From assembly GCA_902729315.2 (NCBI GenBank), contig LR746267.1, positions 5,643,386 to 5,707,385 on the forward strand: a DNA stretch of 64,000 nt, given 5' to 3'. Source of the DNA: Spirodela intermedia (taxonomy: Eukaryota > Streptophyta > Magnoliopsida > Alismatales > Araceae). A program made the translations under genes and the position numbers. Of this stretch, positions 59,818 to 64,000 are shown one piece after another. The notes under the pieces were generated by a model, which worked only from the letters and a program-made list of their open reading frames with translations, ran no database searches and was not told where the DNA came from. Every line of letters begins with the position of its first letter. The stretch's first letter is position 1.

Positions 59818-61500
59818 TGACTTAGTCATTGTATAGAAAATCACACAAATTTAAAATTTATAAAACTAGAAAATATGAATTTTTAGATATTTAGAAGTAT
59901 TTCTAAACAAATATATCAATTATAATTCAATAAAACTTCTAAAAAATAGTAATAATTTTCTAGGTCGATCATAGGGATGTAATATAATATCTGGTAATTA
60001 TTCCAAAAAAATTTCAATGAATATGATTTTTTATAAATTTTATACTAGGAAATGAAAAGGAAATATATTTAAAACTCACAAAAAAGGGGAATAAGGGTGC
60101 GTACGTCAGGAAGATGTCAGTGCCCAGCAAATGCGAATCAAGCAGAAATAGAGTTCTGCCCGGTGATTCTTACGTAAGCGATTATAGATAATTTAATTAA
60201 TCAAATTAAGATCTGTAAAAGCTAGAAGAATCTTAATTGAACAAAGTATATTTTGGTAAATTAAAATCACAAAAATTATCACTAAATGAAGCATAAAGTA
60301 AATTGAAAGTAGGAAAATAGAGTTATGGCGTCATGACGGCAATGCGTCGATGATGTACTAGAATCCTGAGCATTCGGGAGGATCGTCGTGTAGTGTCCAC
60401 GGCCTCGAAGGCTCTCCTTGGACAAAGACGACGTAGACAATCTCTAGATCTCCTTGCGAAGTTTAGAGATTAATGAAATAGGTCATCGAATCGTCTCTAG
60501 TGACTGTCACCTGGTAGAACGGAAAAACGGTCACTTTGCAGCTCTTTGGCAGCTGTCACTTGGTAGAACGGAAAAACGGTGACTTTGCAGCTCTTTGGCA
60601 GCTGTCACCCGACGAAGAGGAGCTGGATGGAAGTGGGGAGTGTGTTAGAGAGCTTCATTCTTAGGTCCCTGCGGCAAGAGGAAGCTCTTCATCGCATTTG
60701 GTACGCTCTCAAGAGGTGGCAACTCGTCTCTTGGCAGATCGTCCTCTTCCCGACGACGGCTTGTTCGCCAATCAATCGGAGATGATTTACTCGATGGATT
60801 TGCAATCCTTTTATCATAAATCCTTCAGCAATTTTAGTAACAATATTTCATGAATCGCATTGAAGAGATTTTTGTCGGTGATCCAATGATTTTGGTTGCT
60901 TAATCCTTTACCGGCAATATGTAAAAAAGTCGCAATAATCAGATAAAAATATGACTTTTGGCTTCGGGAGGATTTGAACCCACACTAGTTGCCTGCCCAC
61001 CCTTCTAGGGAAGGTGTAATGCAGGTTTAGTCCCACATCAATTGTGTAATGAATTTTGAGGTGAATATATAGTAATATTACATCTCAAAGCAATTCTCAT
61101 CTCTTGCGTGTACGACCACTCCTTGCCCCACAGCCGGCTGACTACCGGTGACATGGAAGGGGAGTGGCGCATATGTGCCCCTATCGGTCCAAGCCACTTG
61201 AGCCCCTACTCGCAGCTACTCCCCGACTGCACTTTTGATCAGCTTGCAAGCCCGGCTGGCTGATAAGTCCCTCTCATTTTGTATTATTTTTATTTTTTAT
61301 TTCTTTTTCTTCATTTATGTCAAAGTAAGATTGTAAATCATATAAATTAATGTAAAATCACATAATTATCCAAAAATTCACATTAATCAACTGAAAACCA
61401 CTTTTCATACTTTAACACAAATATAAGTCTATTTATCATGAGTTGAGGTTAAAACTATATTATTTACTAATTATTAACTCAGGATAATGAAGACTTATCA
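59818..61500 (-). mobile_element. Athila-like LTR, copy C, 3' LTR of an element running out of the window
   Basis: On the plus strand it starts TGACTTAG and ends CTTATCA, 1,683 bp. It is followed by 'cacccccc', the polypurine tract of a minus-strand element whose integrase lies at 63.1 kb onward. It contains a 49-bp duplication at 60504-60610. Its outer 1,411 bp form the right arm of the inverted repeat with 58439-59777. Confidence 0.85.
60504..60610. repeat. 49-bp tandem duplication inside LTR copy C
   Basis: 'ctgtcac(c/t)tggtagaacgg' through 'gcagctctttggcag' occurs twice, starting at 60504 and 60553. A third start begins at 60602. Confidence 0.9.
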
Positions 61501-63060
61501 CACCCCCCAACTTAAATCATTGCTAGTCCCTTAGCAATGGAATTATGAAAATAAAAATTTACAAATCTCAAACATCATATTTTAATATAAAAAAAATTAC
61601 AATTAGAAATGATGCACCTTTAGACACTTTGAATTCTTATATCAAGTATTTAAGAATGATGTCAAACACTTAAATGTTTAAATACTCCTTGGAATAACAA
61701 TCTAGACTTCACTTCTTCTATTCACATCTTTATCACTTCACTCATAAATGTATTTATAAGATGTTCCAATTATCAATACTCATCCAAGAATAATATTGAT
61801 CCTACATTTTTCTTTTTTTATGGCTTAATTCTTGAAGTTTGTATTATATTTCTTCTTATATATATATATATATAGTGAATAATTAGTTTTTCTTGTAGAC
61901 AAATTTCGATAATAAGAATGATGTCTCACACCCTCCATGTGTACTCTTCATTTTTAGGGCTTTTACTTTATCCACTTATTTTATAGCAACTATTTTTCTA
62001 TGCACGATTTTTGACAATGAGAATGATGTCTCACACCCTCCATATGTATTATTTGTTTCTAAATTTTTCACATTGCTCTCTTTCTTTTTTTTCAAAATAA
62101 GTGATTTCTTCTCACAAGTCCTATAGATCAGGGTGTAAAAATCTCTATTAAACTCAAATGATCAATCAAATTTTCAAATCAAGTAAATACTATCCATCAA
62201 GATCATGAAGTGAAAATCTGTAAAATCAAATCCATATTATCTATCATTTATCCAAGAGTATTCCAACATTTCATGCTACTACATCATTCTTTTGACTCAA
62301 TAATAATCTTCTTAGTATTTTTTGGTATCTCAATCAATCTAATTGATTTAATTTTTCATGCATGCAATATGATGTAAAAGATTTATAAATTAGATAGTTC
62401 TGACAGTTCTATTTTCCATTTTTAATTCTATTTTTAATAGTAATAAATTTGTCAAAAATAAATCAAAATTATCCTCTTTATAGTTGTAATTTCTAATTTC
62501 AGTAATATGTGTCTAGGGGATTGAAATGTGAGAAAAGGGTCTCTAGAATTTCAAATTTTGGGCTGTTGTTTTTTCTATTATTTTTGATAGTCTGTTGTTC
62601 ATGGTAGAAAACCAAAAAATAGATGTTGCAATTTTTCTGAATTTTATTTTATTTTTATTTTTTTAGTTGCTGTTCTAAGTTGAATAAAATGTAAACATGT
62701 TCTTAATCGTCCTACAGCATAAATTAATAATGAATAATTCACCCCTCAACTTAAAAATGACATTGTCCTCAATGACATAGAAAAATTGAAACATAATATA
62801 CGGAAAATATAATTTTCAGCTGAAGCATGCATATGTGCAAAGTTAAGCATTAAAAATATTTTCATAAATGATAAAGCTCAAAAAGACATCACCTCAACCT
62901 CGGTTTTAATTTTTCACTTCATCTTACACTCCTACACTTTTTTGAAAAAACAAATATAGAAACAAGTACTATAAAATTCTAAGAAAAATAGAGCTTAAAA
63001 AAATCAAATAGAATGAAATAAAAACCATGGGTTACCTCCCATGCAGCGCTACATTTAATG
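61501..63060 (-). mobile_element. Non-coding internal region of Athila-like element C
   Basis: This lies between the polypurine tract and the end of pol. It includes two copies of 'aatgatgtctcacaccctcca' about 105 bp apart (61918 and 62022). It is AT-rich with no env-like frame visible. Confidence 0.6.
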
Positions 63061-64000
63061 TCTCCAACTGGACATATTGATCTTATTCTTGAATTTCTTT
63101 TGATAATAATTTTTTTTCTACAAGGCGTTCATATTCTATGTAATGTTTAAGCCATTGTCTATTTACCTTAAAGTTATGATCACTTTTAGGATCTTTAATC
63201 ATTACAGCCCTATGATCATATGTCTCTTCCACCACATAAGGCCCTTTCCATTTTGATTTTAATTTTCCTAGGAATAATTTCAGCGTAGAATCATATAACT
63301 ACATTTTTTGTCTAACATCAATTTTTTTTCTGCTAATGTATTTATCATAAAAGGTTTTAGTTTTTTCTTTATATATTCTATGATTTTCATAAGCTTCATT
63401 CCTCAACTCCTCTAGTTCATGTAGCTGAAAAATTTTATGCCCACTAGCTGATTTTTCATTCATACATAAATATTTTATAGCCCATAATACTTTATGCTCT
63501 ATTTCCACAAGAAGATGACATGACTTTCTAAAAATGAGACAAAATAGGGACATACCTATGAAATATTTATAAGCTGTTCTATAAGCCCATAATGCATCTT
63601 GTAATTTTGTGGGCCAATCTTTTATATCTGGTCTAACTATTTTTCTCAAAATTCTCTAAATTTTCCTATTTGCTACTTCAATTTGCCCATTTGTTTGGGG
63701 ATGATATGGTATACTCCATTCTTTTTCAACAATTTCTTGAAATGTTCATTTGTAAAATATGTTCCTCCATCACTAATAATAACTCTAGGACATCCAAATC
63801 TCGAAAAAATATTTTCCTACACAAATTTCATCACGATTTTATGATCATTAGTTCTAGTAGGAATAACTTATACCCACTTTGACACATAATTAACAACAAG
63901 TAAAATATATTCATATTTTTCAGCTAATGAGAAGGGACCCATGAAATCTATTCCCCATACATCAAAAATTTCAACTACTAACATATTACTCATGGGTACT
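63060..64000 (-). mobile_element. Athila-like gypsy integrase remnant, runs past the window end
   Basis: Minus-strand translation follows the Athila-type integrase closely: GPFSLAEKYEYILLVVNYV near 63900, GCPRVIISDGGTYFTNEHF near 63790-63740, then 63649-63299 with DALWAYRTAYKYFIGMS, EIEHKVLWAIKYL and ELEELRNEAYENHRIYKEKT, and a C-terminal KLFLGKLKSKWKGPY. A few stops (including one before KFVKENIF) show it is dead, but decay is milder than in element B. Confidence 0.87.

Overview
The window looks like plant nuclear DNA. It has spliced genes of plant families (a chloroplast-targeted folate-biopterin transporter, a DYW-class pentatricopeptide protein, an FCS-like zinc finger protein), long AT-rich stretches, and decayed Ty1/copia and Ty3/gypsy (Athila-like) retrotransposons. 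The very GC-rich pentatricopeptide exon and the GC-rich gene starts suggest a monocot-type genome. That is an inference, and no species is claimed.

Layout. 1-7.7 kb: AT-rich intergenic DNA with tandem repeats and a dead copia element. 7.7-22.8 kb: a compact gene island. It holds a GNAT acetyltransferase pseudogene (+), a ten-exon TRM82/WDR4 gene (-), a head-to-head nine-exon FBT1-like transporter (+), and a convergent two-exon DYW PPR gene (-). 22.8-26.2 kb: intergenic. 26.2-29.2 kb: an FLZ zinc-finger gene (+) with a long leader and upstream ORFs. 29.2-31.2 kb: low-copy DNA with an unidentified minus-strand exon candidate. 32.8-48.3 kb: three further GNAT loci on the minus strand (two intact, one broken) among retrotransposon debris. 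48.3-64 kb: nested and rearranged retrotransposons. These include a 2,031-bp insertion with a 5-bp target duplication and two Athila-like LTRs arranged as an inverted repeat.

The annotated genes are housekeeping: tRNA m7G methylation, plastid folate transport, organellar RNA editing, SnRK1-type signalling and small-molecule or protein N-acetylation. No operon-like or obviously new enzymatic system was found. The most unusual structures are the GNAT family in several stages of birth and decay, a 67-nt intron made largely of CTGT repeats inside a PPR gene, a GC-AG intron in the transporter gene, and the inverted LTR pair. Exon boundaries were placed by hand from splice signals, reading-frame continuity and family similarity. 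No alignment or search was run.
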